Below, one piece after another: positions 7,843 through 14,764 of a stretch of 36,678 bases of DNA (its first letter is position 1; the number at the start of each line of letters is the position of its first letter). The notes under the pieces were generated by a model, which searched no databases, was not told the DNA's origin, and saw only the letters and a program-made list of their open reading frames with translations. Made by a program: the position numbers and the translations under genes. This DNA is from an uncultured Lentisphaeraceae bacterium (GTDB taxonomy: Bacteria > Verrucomicrobiota > Kiritimatiellia > RFP12 > DVOR01): the NCBI GenBank assembly GCA_949282555.1, contig CASDPK010000023.1, forward strand, positions 1 to 36,678, read 5' to 3'.

Positions 7843-8204
7843 TCCTATCCTGTTCCGTCATGCATATACCGGCGTAACCTGATGAACGGGGGGCGTACCC
7901 CCGAGAACCAGGGAGCACTCAGCGCATAAAGGAGAAGAGGCGTACGGCTCCCTGTCGTCGACCCACCGCATATGTCAAAAGCGTAGGCGTGATTCGGAGA
8001 CGACTGTCGCAGAAGCAGCGCCGGAGCCTCGCGTCGCTCGCGTGAAATCTACCGTTCATCACGTTGTTCATTCCGCCTGTTTTGGGAAATCATGACGACG
8101 CTTGGGCGGATGCCATGTGGTGTCAGTCGGACAATGGGTTTTACGCAAGGGACGCTAAGAACACGCCGACGCTTTTGTCACATACGTTACCGAAGCGCGG
8201 CGGT
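7750..8204. repeat. Right copy of ~454-bp direct repeat
   Basis: Same organisation as 6288-6741: hairpin copy H, the ~290-bp non-coding spacer, then hairpin copy I. Direct orientation means recombination between the two copies would delete the GxxExxY gene and copies C to G. Differences are mainly single substitutions. Confidence 0.88.
8138..8204. repeat. Hairpin repeat copy I
   Basis: This is the most diverged full copy. The outer stem is GAAC-A-CGCCG versus CGGCG-GTTC. The GAAC/GTTC pairing replaces GAGCC/GGCTC of copy D, with one bulged A, so both strands changed together. It ends about 45 bp before the stop of the HU-like gene on the minus strand. Confidence 0.8.
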
Positions 8205-8250
8205 TCAGAGACCCCCTTCGCCCGCCACGAGGGCGGGCGAAGGGTAGGTA

Positions 8251-9009
8251 TTAAGGCTCCTCAGGCGGTACCACACACGTAAGCTGTGCCTCATAGCGAA
8301 CTTGGAAGAGGCCACCATTGATGCGCGTGTAGAACCACACCTCGGGTTCGTCCCCGGGGGTCATCGCCTGCGACGTCCTCAACACCGGCCGCTTGCCCTT
8401 TGCGTCAGGAACAATCACGGTACATTTGGTCTTCACCCCCTGAAGGACGAGGAAGAAGCCTTCGTCCGGCTGCTCATCGTCCCACGTCAGACGGTTTCCG
8501 ACCACGATGAACTGTCCCTCGGAGCAGAGCGTGTTCTCGCTTCCGTCAACCACATTGACGATCCGCTCAAGCGCCGGCAACGTCACGCCACCCTGCTTGA
8601 TGGTTGCCACCCCGGAAGTGACGCCACGCAACTTCACCCCCACGCTGGCCGACACCGTCAGACGGTTCGTCCCGGAGGAGAAGCACCCGTCCTCCCCCTC
8701 GAAGGTGCCCTTGATGGACGGGCGCAAGGTCACCAGTCCACCCAGGTTCACGGCACGCCCCTGCCGAAGCAAATCGCCCATCACGTTCGCCATATCCGTC
8801 AGCACCGCGACGATGTAACTCTTGGCGTAAGGGCAACCGTGGGCCACCATCGCGTCCGCCACCTCGCCCAACGCCGCCGTGTCGGCCACGACACGCGCCG
8901 TGTACACCTCCTTTCCGGCGAATTTGGACGCGCCCGCATTCCTCGAGACGGTGTATCGAACACCTTGGTTCGCAGATCCCGTGCTCAATTCGATTTCCTC
9001 TGTAGCCAT
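8251..9009 (-). CDS. HU-like DNA-binding protein with DUF4469-type C-terminal domain
   Basis: 252 aa from the second ATG of ATGATG at 9009, chosen because GGAGG lies 6 nt upstream; the open frame extends further 5' but as non-protein-like sequence. The N-terminal half has the Bacteroidetes/PVC HU-like pattern: MVAHGCPYAKSYIVAVLTDM, then LLRQGRAVNLGGLVTLRPSI, KGTFEGEDG and a VSASVGVKLR strand. The C-terminal half (SEGQFIVVGNRLTWDD, DEGFFLVL, PEVWFYTRIN) matches the beta-rich DUF4469 type. Proteins of this class are assumed to bind or bend DNA; their targets are not known. No operon partner is present. Unusual repeats lie upstream, at 9091-9290. Confidence 0.82.
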   Translation of the reverse strand: MATEEIELSTGSANQGVRYTVSRNAGASKFAGKEVYTARVVADTAALGEVADAMVAHGCPYAKSYIVAVLTDMANVMGDLLRQGRAVNLGGLVTLRPSIKGTFEGEDGCFSSGTNRLTVSASVGVKLRGVTSGVATIKQGGVTLPALERIVNVVDGSENTLCSEGQFIVVGNRLTWDDEQPDEGFFLVLQGVKTKCTVIVPDAKGKRPVLRTSQAMTPGDEPEVWFYTRINGGLFQVRYEAQLTCVVPPEEP

Positions 9010-9090
9010 CATGTTCCTCCATTTCTGTTTTTGGATTTGTCGTCCTCTGCGCCATCCACCCGGACAGCCCCAAAGGGCACTCTTGCGCAC

Positions 9091-9177
9091 CACACGACAC
9101 TCCCGCGACACATCTGGCCAATCCCATTGGAACTCAGAATGATATTCACACGACACGCGACACGTCCCACACGACAC
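9091..9177. promoter_or_regulatory. Iteron-like repeats CACACGACAC upstream of HU-like gene
   Basis: Three exact copies of CACACGACAC occur at 9091-9100, 9147-9156 and 9168-9177, with degenerate CGCGACAC versions between them. They lie 80-170 bp upstream of the HU-like start codon and read GTGTCGTGTG on its coding strand. Repeated direct motifs here suggest protein binding, possibly by the HU-like protein itself. That is inference. Confidence 0.5.
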
Positions 9178-9211
9178 CCACGCCCTTGTCCCACCTGCCC
9201 AAGGCTGTCTC

Positions 9212-9251
9212 CAAACTCGGCCGAGAAAGGAAGCTAAGTCGGCCGAGTTTG
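9212..9251. promoter_or_regulatory. Perfect 13-bp inverted repeat, 14-nt loop
   Basis: CAAACTCGGCCGA (9212-9224) and its exact reverse complement (9239-9251) flank a 14-nt spacer. Each arm also contains the 8-bp palindrome TCGGCCGA. Neither side has a U tract and it lies between divergent genes, so an operator or cruciform is more likely than a terminator. Confidence 0.6.
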
Positions 9252-9256
9252 TCCCA

Positions 9257-9290
9257 AACGTCAAACGACTTTTCGCCCAACGTCAAGCGA
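9257..9290. repeat. Direct repeat AACGTCAA(A/G)CGA, 22-bp period
   Basis: Two 12-bp copies at 9257-9268 and 9279-9290 differ at one base. Their 22-bp period is about two helical turns, so both would face the same side of the helix. Each contains TTGACG on the minus strand, but I find no -10 box at a suitable distance. Confidence 0.4.
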
Positions 9291-9517
9291 GGGTTCCCCG
9301 ACCCATGGAAGGGTTCCACTCTTGCACTCCATTTCAGTTCGTACGGATAGCTACCTGTACCACGATACGAATAGCCTCTTTTCTTTCCCTCAAGGAATAG
9401 ATGCGAAGTCTCCCAAGCACCCTCATCTACAAAATCCGCTTCCTCATCTGAAATTTACTCACACAAACGGAGGATTCGCCCTCTGAATCCTTAAGGCTTC
9501 GGGCCTATGACGTAGTG

Positions 9518-9526
9518 TGATATAGT
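9518..9526 (+). promoter_or_regulatory. Extended -10 promoter for the UDP-xylose synthase gene
   Basis: TG-A-TATAGT is an extended -10 with five of six matches to TATAAT. No good -35 is seen. The inferred leader is about 40 nt, with GAGG 8 nt before the ATG at 9574. Confidence 0.4.
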
Positions 9527-9573
9527 ATGGACGTATTTGGGTAACAGACCACAGAGCGTACGAGGCATCACGG

Positions 9574-10530
9574 ATGGCGAAGGTTTTAATCACAGGAGGC
9601 GCAGGATTTATCGGAGCCAATTTGGCTCGACGACTCGTTGCCGCCAAGCATGAAGTCTCGGTGCTGGACAATCTCTATACGGGACGCAAGAGCGAACTGG
9701 AGGGATTGCCGATAACCTTCCTCGGACAAGACGTACGTGAACCCATTTCGGGAGACTACGACTGGATTTTCAATCTCGCCTGTCCGGCCTCACCGCCGCA
9801 TTACCAACGCGATCCGCTCTTTACGCTGACGACGTCAATCGACGGGATGCGAAATGTCTTGGAAGCGGCCAAACGAACAGGCGCACGTGTCCTTCATGCC
9901 TCGACCAGTGAAATCTACGGCGATCCCTTGGTACACCCACAGCCGGAGTCTTATTGGGGTCACGTGAACACGCTCGGTATCCGGAGTTGCTACGATGAGG
10001 GCAAACGCGTTGCGGAAACGATGGCCCTCGAATATCGTCGCGCCTTTGGCGTCGATGTGCGGTTGGTGCGCATTTTCAACACGTATGGCCCCCATATGGA
10101 CCCGAAGGACGGTCGCGTGGTGTCCAATTTCATTCTGCAAGCACTGCGCAATGAACCCATCACGTTGTACGGGGAGGGCCAGCAGACGCGCTCCTTCCAA
10201 TTTGTCGACGACCTCCTCCACGGCTTCATGGCCTACATGGAGGCCCCGAAGGACAAACTCAAATCGTTCTTTAAGGAAAAGGGATTGAACATCCCGGTAC
10301 TCAACATGGGGAACCCGGGAGAATTCACCGTCCGTGAATTGGCCGAGGAGGTCTTAAGCCTTCTCCCCGAAAGCACCAGTTCACTGACCTTTTGCTCGCT
10401 TCCCGGAGACGACCCTAAGCGGCGCAAACCCAACATTGACTGGGCGAAGGAATGTTTGGGTTGGGAACCCACGATTCCGTTGCGCGAGGGACTATCCAAG
10501 ACCATCCCCTATTTCCGTGCTTTTGCCTAA
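9574..10530 (+). CDS. uxs: UDP-glucuronate decarboxylase (UDP-xylose synthase)
   Basis: 318 aa extended short-chain dehydrogenase/reductase that oxidises and decarboxylates UDP-glucuronate to UDP-xylose using bound NAD+. It shows GGAGFIG (8-14), the UXS-specific [14 protein letters not shown] segment (67-81), [20 protein letters not shown] (110-129) and the catalytic Y140-x3-K144 in SCYDEGKR. The RSFQFVDDL stretch is also typical. Length is normal for bacterial UXS. It lies 29 bp upstream of UDP-glucose dehydrogenase, whose product is its substrate, so the two form a linear UDP-Glc to UDP-GlcA to UDP-Xyl path. Xylose would then be available for the EPS or glycan made by the neighbouring genes. 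Confidence 0.92.
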   Translation: MAKVLITGGAGFIGANLARRLVAAKHEVSVLDNLYTGRKSELEGLPITFLGQDVREPISGDYDWIFNLACPASPPHYQRDPLFTLTTSIDGMRNVLEAAKRTGARVLHASTSEIYGDPLVHPQPESYWGHVNTLGIRSCYDEGKRVAETMALEYRRAFGVDVRLVRIFNTYGPHMDPKDGRVVSNFILQALRNEPITLYGEGQQTRSFQFVDDLLHGFMAYMEAPKDKLKSFFKEKGLNIPVLNMGNPGEFTVRELAEEVLSLLPESTSSLTFCSLPGDDPKRRKPNIDWAKECLGWEPTIPLREGLSKTIPYFRAFA

Positions 10531-10559
10531 TACTGTCTCATGCACCCAGAGGATCAACC

Positions 10560-11912
10560 ATGAATCGCAATATCGCCTGTATCGGAGCCGGTTATATCGG
10601 TGGCCCCACGATGGCCGTCATCGCCCAAAAGAATCCCGACCGTAAGGTTATGGTCGTTGACCTTTCCCAAGAGCGCATCGACGCATGGAACTCCGACGAT
10701 TTGCCCATTTACGAACCCGGACTGGACGAGGTCGTACGCTCTTGCCGCGGCAAAAACCTCTTCTTCTCCACCGACGTCGCCGCGGCCATCCGTGCGTGTG
10801 ACATCATCTTTGTGGGCGTCAACACGCCCACAAAGACCTTCGGAAAAGGCGCAGGATACGCCTCGGATCTGCAATTCTGGGAGGCGGCCGCCCGCACCAT
10901 CTCCCAAGAGGCCAATGGGGACAAAATCATCGTCGAAAAATCGACGCTCCCCATCCGTACCGCCGACGCCATGGCCACCGTGTTGCACACCCATCCCGAG
11001 CACACCTTCACCGTCCTCTCCAATCCCGAATTCCTCGCCGAAGGTTCGGCCATCAACGATCTGCTGAATCCGGACCGCGTCCTCATCGGCGGCCCAACGG
11101 ATGCCCGAGGCCAAGAAGCGGTTCAGGCATTGGTCGATCTTTATGCCGCATGGGTGCCACGTGAACGGATCATCACCACCAATGTTTGGTCCAGCGAGAT
11201 GTCCAAACTCGCCGCCAACGCCATGCTGGCCCAGCGCATCTCATCCGTCAACGCCTTTTCCGCCCTTTGCGAAGCCACCGGGGCCGATATCGACGAAGTC
11301 ACCGCCGTGCTCGGCATGGATCACCGCATCGGCCGATACTTCCTCAAGGCCGGGCCGGGTTTTGGCGGATCATGTTTCAAAAAGGATGTTCTGAACCTCG
11401 TCTACCTCTGCCGGAGCTATGGTCTCGACGAGGCCGCCGATTACTGGGAAAGTGTTGTCACGATGAACGACGTCCAGCAACGTCGCATTGTGGAACGCAT
11501 GGTCAAAGCCCTCTTCAACACCCTCGCCGGCAAACGCATTGCGCTCTTCGGTTTTGCCTTCAAGGCCAACACCGGCGACACGCGTGAAACCCCGGCTCTG
11601 ACGGTGGCCCATCTGCTCAATGAAGAACACGCTGAAATCGTCGTCACCGATCCCAAAGCCCTCCGCAATGCCGCCAAAGACCTCGCGGGCCTTGATCGCA
11701 TCACCCTTGAACCCGACCCCTACAAGGCCGCCGAAGGGTGCGACGCCATCGTCATTATGACCGAATGGGCCTGCTACAAAGACCTCGATTGGAAGCGCCT
11801 CTATGCCTCCATGCGCAAACCCGCCCTCCTTTTCGACACCCGGAATCTCCTTGATGGAAGGGCCTTAAAACAACTCGGCTTCAATGTGTTAGCCGTCGGT
11901 AAGTCGCTGTAA
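10560..11912 (+). CDS. ugd: UDP-glucose 6-dehydrogenase, eukaryote-like type
   Basis: 450 aa from the ATG at 10560, with AGAGG about 7 nt upstream; the open frame runs 36 codons further 5' but that part overlaps the upstream gene. The enzyme oxidises UDP-glucose twice with NAD+ to UDP-glucuronate. The N-terminal GAGYIGGPT and VVDLSQERIDAWNSDDLPIYEPGL segments resemble the animal UGDH branch rather than the shorter TuaD/Ugd branch. The catalytic cysteine is C272 in GFGGSCFKKD, and the full C-terminal UDP-binding domain (KRIALFGFAFKANTGDTRETPA) is present, unlike the 251-aa paralogue at 5352. The gene is flanked by UXS and an acetyltransferase gene (4-bp gap). Confidence 0.93.
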   Translation: MNRNIACIGAGYIGGPTMAVIAQKNPDRKVMVVDLSQERIDAWNSDDLPIYEPGLDEVVRSCRGKNLFFSTDVAAAIRACDIIFVGVNTPTKTFGKGAGYASDLQFWEAAARTISQEANGDKIIVEKSTLPIRTADAMATVLHTHPEHTFTVLSNPEFLAEGSAINDLLNPDRVLIGGPTDARGQEAVQALVDLYAAWVPRERIITTNVWSSEMSKLAANAMLAQRISSVNAFSALCEATGADIDEVTAVLGMDHRIGRYFLKAGPGFGGSCFKKDVLNLVYLCRSYGLDEAADYWESVVTMNDVQQRRIVERMVKALFNTLAGKRIALFGFAFKANTGDTRETPALTVAHLLNEEHAEIVVTDPKALRNAAKDLAGLDRITLEPDPYKAAEGCDAIVIMTEWACYKDLDWKRLYASMRKPALLFDTRNLLDGRALKQLGFNVLAVGKSL

Positions 11913-11916
11913 GATT

Positions 11917-12471
11917 ATGAGACTCGACTTACAACACTATCGGAACCGTCACTCACTAAAAAGCAAAATCCTTCGCGTGCTATGGAATATCACGTGGCTT
12001 TTGCTCTTCCGTCCCACACCACGCGGCAATCTGTTTCGGCCTTGGCGGGCGTTTTTACTACGTTGCTTCGGAGCCAAACTGGGCAAAGGCGCCAACGTTT
12101 TACCCTCCTGTCGTATTTGGCAACCTTGGAAACTGGAGGTGGGAGCCTACAGTTGCCTCTCCGAGCGGGTGGATTGTTACAATGCCGACTGGATCCGGCT
12201 TGGCGACCAAGTCACCGTGTCGCAGGATGCCTTTCTCTGCACGGCCTCACATGACATCACCAGCCCCATCATGGAATTGACCACGGCCCCGCTTATCTTG
12301 AAAGACCAATGTTGGGTCTGCGCACGGGCCATCATCTTGCCCGGTGTCACCCTTGGTGAAGGATGTGTCGTGGCAGCGGGGGCCGTCGTCACAAAAAATG
12401 TCGCCCCATGGACCATTGTAGGGGGCAATCCCGCAACCACGCTTGGAAGGCGAGAACTTCAAAGAACATGA
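11917..12471 (+). CDS. WcaF-like exopolysaccharide O-acetyltransferase
   Basis: 184 aa left-handed beta-helix acetyltransferase. The N-terminal W-rich segment (LRVLWNITWLLLFRPTPRG) and LLRCFGAKLGKGANVLPS are characteristic of the putative colanic acid acetyltransferase group (WcaF/WcaB-like) rather than serine acetyltransferase. The hexapeptide coil follows, with TASHDITSP carrying the likely catalytic histidine and CWVCARAIILPGVTLGEGCVVAAGAVV. It would transfer acetyl from acetyl-CoA to a sugar of the exported polysaccharide. It starts 4 bp after ugd and is probably translated from the same mRNA. It ends 43 bp from the convergent glycosyltransferase gene, with no clear terminator between. 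Confidence 0.85.
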   Translation: MRLDLQHYRNRHSLKSKILRVLWNITWLLLFRPTPRGNLFRPWRAFLLRCFGAKLGKGANVLPSCRIWQPWKLEVGAYSCLSERVDCYNADWIRLGDQVTVSQDAFLCTASHDITSPIMELTTAPLILKDQCWVCARAIILPGVTLGEGCVVAAGAVVTKNVAPWTIVGGNPATTLGRRELQRT

Positions 12472-12514
12472 CTCCAAATGACCTCTGGTGGAGACGGACA
12501 CGATAAGAAAACAT

Positions 12515-13363
12515 TCAAGGTTCCGTCTCTCTCCCCTTTTGCCGTAGTTCGTTCTCGTAGAGAAGGGCATCAACAAAGGTTCGATACCAAAATCCTTGCA
12601 AGACGGCCCAGAGGAAGCCGGCTTTACCGTCGAGAAAACCAAGGCGGAAGAAATAGCGATAGAGGAAGTAGGCGAAGGCACGCCAAAAAAGCGGAAGCTT
12701 CGCATAGCGGCTCTTCATGCGACGCTTGACGGAGGCATTGATCGAAAGTCCCACCTCCGCGTCGTGTGTTGCTGTGTCGGTTAGGATCGCGACCTCGCGC
12801 TGTGCGTAATTGAGGTGCTTCTGCGTCCACCAAACCAAATCGTTCAAATTATGATCACAAAAGTCCCCACGGAAATCGACAATCCGGCCCTCCGTCACCT
12901 GCATGTGTTCATCCATTACCCGTGTTTCACATGACGCTTTCCCTTTGCGCCAAAGGCGCAACAAACGAATCGTCGGATTCCCGAAGCGGAGACGCTTACC
13001 CATAAAAACGCGGGTTAGTCGGAAAGTGACGCCTGAAACCTCCGCCAGGAGCATATCCAGCCGAGAGGCTAACTCATTCTTAAGCACATCCGTCAGATAT
13101 TCATCGGCGTCCAGACGTAATATCCAATCGCCCGAAAGAGGGAGATGAACCAAAGCCCAATTCAATTGTTCCGCCTGATTGCCAGGCCAGTCGTGCTCGA
13201 CCACGGTGGCACCGAGGGAGCGGGCAATCGCTTGGGTGCCGTCCGTGGAGTGGCAGTCGACAACGAAAATTTCCGTGGCGAGGGGGCGGATGTTCTCAAT
13301 GCAACGGCGGAGATGAAGACGCTCGTTGTAGGTGAGGATAATGACGGAGAGCGTGGAGGTCAT
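12515..13363 (-). CDS. GT2 glycosyltransferase, WaaE/KdtX-like
   Basis: 282 aa, cytosolic. The GT-A fold opens LSVIILTYNERLHLRRCIENI, followed by EIFVVDCHSTDGT and the metal-binding RLDADEYLT (DxD). The segment CDHNLNDLVWWTQKHLNYAQREV and a C-terminal AFAYFLYRYFFRLGFLDGKAG helix are typical of the WaaE/KdtX group that adds hexose to LPS inner core, and of related EPS glucosyltransferases. Its ATG overlaps the stop of the PEP-CTERM gene (ATGA), so it is translationally coupled to that gene and shares its promoter. The acceptor is unknown. Confidence 0.85.
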   Translation of the reverse strand: MTSTLSVIILTYNERLHLRRCIENIRPLATEIFVVDCHSTDGTQAIARSLGATVVEHDWPGNQAEQLNWALVHLPLSGDWILRLDADEYLTDVLKNELASRLDMLLAEVSGVTFRLTRVFMGKRLRFGNPTIRLLRLWRKGKASCETRVMDEHMQVTEGRIVDFRGDFCDHNLNDLVWWTQKHLNYAQREVAILTDTATHDAEVGLSINASVKRRMKSRYAKLPLFWRAFAYFLYRYFFRLGFLDGKAGFLWAVLQGFWYRTFVDALLYENELRQKGRETEP

Positions 13364-13986
13364 CGGTCACCCCTCCACTGAGACGGGCGACGAAGCACCA
13401 ATAATACACCCCCCCCCAGGAGAATGAACGAAACGATCCCCGGTTCGGGAGCACTGGGGTCGGAAAGACCCGGTGTGACCACCATAAACTGCGCGAAGCC
13501 GAAGGCCGTCGTGTCTGACACCTCAAGCGAAAGATGCGTGTAGTCGATGCCCGATTCGCGAAAAAAGCCCAACTCACTATCCCGCGCTCCGTCCGCAGAG
13601 ACGATGAACACCCTTAAATAATCGGTGGTTTTTCGCCACTCAAGCGAGGCGCCTGTCCAGAACTTCGGGTCTAGCCTTATGGGAGTCTCCCCGCTCGTCG
13701 AAGCCCCCCCAAAGGTCAACTCGAATGAGACGGGGTTCCACTGGAACGCCCCGCGGTCCAACACATTCTCGCTTGCCGTTGTTATGCGCAGGCGCCCGGT
13801 ATGCATCTGTTGCTTGGTCGGCAGTGCCACACGAAGCACCCATTCGGTGGCGCCGTTTAAGGCGATGGACTGTCCGGGGAACACGGGTTCCGCTTGGGTC
13901 CCGCCGAGGCTGTCCCACGGGACGGAGAGGGCGAGGGCAAAGGGGGCAAAGAGAGACAGAACGACCAACAGCAGTAGCGTTTTCAT
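13360..13986 (-). CDS. PEP-CTERM sorting-domain exported protein
   Basis: 208 aa. The N-terminal signal peptide (MKTLLLLVVLSLFAPFALA) is followed by a ~160-residue secreted domain that I do not recognise; it contains beta-rich segments such as NPVSFELTFGG and YLRVFIVSADGA. The C-terminus is a PEP-CTERM tripartite signal: APEPG, a hydrophobic helix (IVSFILLGGGVLLVL) and basic RRPSQWRGDR. Exosortase is expected to process such proteins at the PEP motif in the envelope, a system tied to exopolysaccharide loci. No exosortase gene is in the window. It is coupled by ATGA overlap to a glycosyltransferase. A TATAAT ends 6 nt before the ATG, so the mRNA may be leaderless. Confidence 0.85.
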   Translation of the reverse strand: MKTLLLLVVLSLFAPFALALSVPWDSLGGTQAEPVFPGQSIALNGATEWVLRVALPTKQQMHTGRLRITTASENVLDRGAFQWNPVSFELTFGGASTSGETPIRLDPKFWTGASLEWRKTTDYLRVFIVSADGARDSELGFFRESGIDYTHLSLEVSDTTAFGFAQFMVVTPGLSDPSAPEPGIVSFILLGGGVLLVLRRPSQWRGDR

Positions 13987-13992
13987 GGCCTC

Positions 13993-14021
13993 ATTATAGC
14001 GAGAGGATGGCGCAGGGGCAA
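13993..14021 (-). promoter_or_regulatory. Sigma70-like promoter, PEP-CTERM gene, probably leaderless
   Basis: On the minus strand TTGCCC (14021-14016), a 17-bp spacer and a perfect TATAAT (13998-13993) are followed after only six bases (GAGGCC) by the ATG at 13986. The predicted start site is at or next to the A of the start codon. Confidence 0.65.
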
Positions 14022-14088
14022 CCCGGCGACGTTGCGCGGGGGCGGATACGGTTGTGCGCGGGGGACGTGGAGGCCTCCCTTTTCGGTC

Positions 14089-14115
14089 TTGACCCCCGGG
14101 CGCATATGCTATACT
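14089..14115 (+). promoter_or_regulatory. Promoter for nitroreductase-uvrB unit
   Basis: TTGACC (14089-14094) and TATACT (14110-14115) are separated by 15 bp, or 16 if CTTGAC is taken. The leader of about 24 nt carries GAGAGGAG 6-7 nt before the ATG at 14145. Confidence 0.5.
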
Positions 14116-14144
14116 GCTTGCGTTTTTCCAAGAGAGGAGCTTTC

Positions 14145-14732
14145 ATGAAGATCAGACTCGCGATTGCCGCTGTGATGACGTTGTGCGCCGCTTTTCCGGC
14201 GTTGGCGGAGGACATCACGTTGCCCGCGCCCACGAAGACGGGCGGGATGCCGCTGATGGAGGCCTTGGCGAAGCGGGCCTCGAACCGGAGGACGATGGGG
14301 GAAAAGCCCACGCCGCAGCAGCTCTCGGATTTGCTTTGGGCGGCCAACGGCGTGACGCGCGCGGATGGGAAGCGGACGGCGCCTTCGGCGATGGACAAGC
14401 GGGAGATTGAGCTGGCGGTGCTCACGGCGGATGGGCTCTTCGCGTATGACCCCATCGACAACACGTTGCGGGAGGTGCCGGCGTGCGTGGATCTGGAGGA
14501 TCAGCGGCGCGGCGCTTCGGCGATGGTGGTGCTGTATTACCGGAAGACGCAACAGACGCGCGAGAACGCCTTGGTGGACGCGGGCTTCGTGGGGCAAAAC
14601 CTCTATCTGCACTGCACCTCGAAGGGCTGGGCGAGCGTCTTCCTCGGCACCATTGACCGCGGCAAATTCGCGACGGCCCTCGACCGTGAGGAGTCGGAGA
14701 TCCTCTACGCCCACCGCATCGGCATCAAGTAA
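14145..14732 (+). CDS. Exported SagB-like nitroreductase-family protein
   Basis: 195 aa from the ATG at 14145, which has GAGAGGAG 6-7 nt upstream. A signal peptide (MKIRLAIAAVMTLCAAFPALA) precedes LPAPTKTGG. The mature part has the nitroreductase opening ALAKRASNRRTM..PTPQQLSDLLWAANGVTR, where the arginines contact FMN phosphate, and then SAMDKREIELAVLTADGLFAYD and VGQNLYLHCTSKGWASVF. This is the SagB-type thiazole/nitroreductase-like branch. Such exported proteins occur in many gut and PVC bacteria with unknown substrate. FMN binding is inferred. It is 32 bp upstream of uvrB and may share its transcript, although a functional link is not evident. Confidence 0.8.
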   Translation: MKIRLAIAAVMTLCAAFPALAEDITLPAPTKTGGMPLMEALAKRASNRRTMGEKPTPQQLSDLLWAANGVTRADGKRTAPSAMDKREIELAVLTADGLFAYDPIDNTLREVPACVDLEDQRRGASAMVVLYYRKTQQTRENALVDAGFVGQNLYLHCTSKGWASVFLGTIDRGKFATALDREESEILYAHRIGIK

Positions 14733-14764
14733 GGCCCGGCGAACGGGAGACGCCGAGGCGTGTC

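Noticed and set aside
6209..8204. CRISPR array
   Set aside because: The repeats are ~70 bp with irregular spacers (periods 93, 104, 140 and larger), the spacers are themselves repeated, and no cas gene is present.
8251..9264. Longer version of the HU-like protein starting at 9264
   Set aside because: The added 85 residues run through the upstream repeats with Cys/Trp/Arg-rich composition. GGAGG precisely precedes the ATG at 9009.
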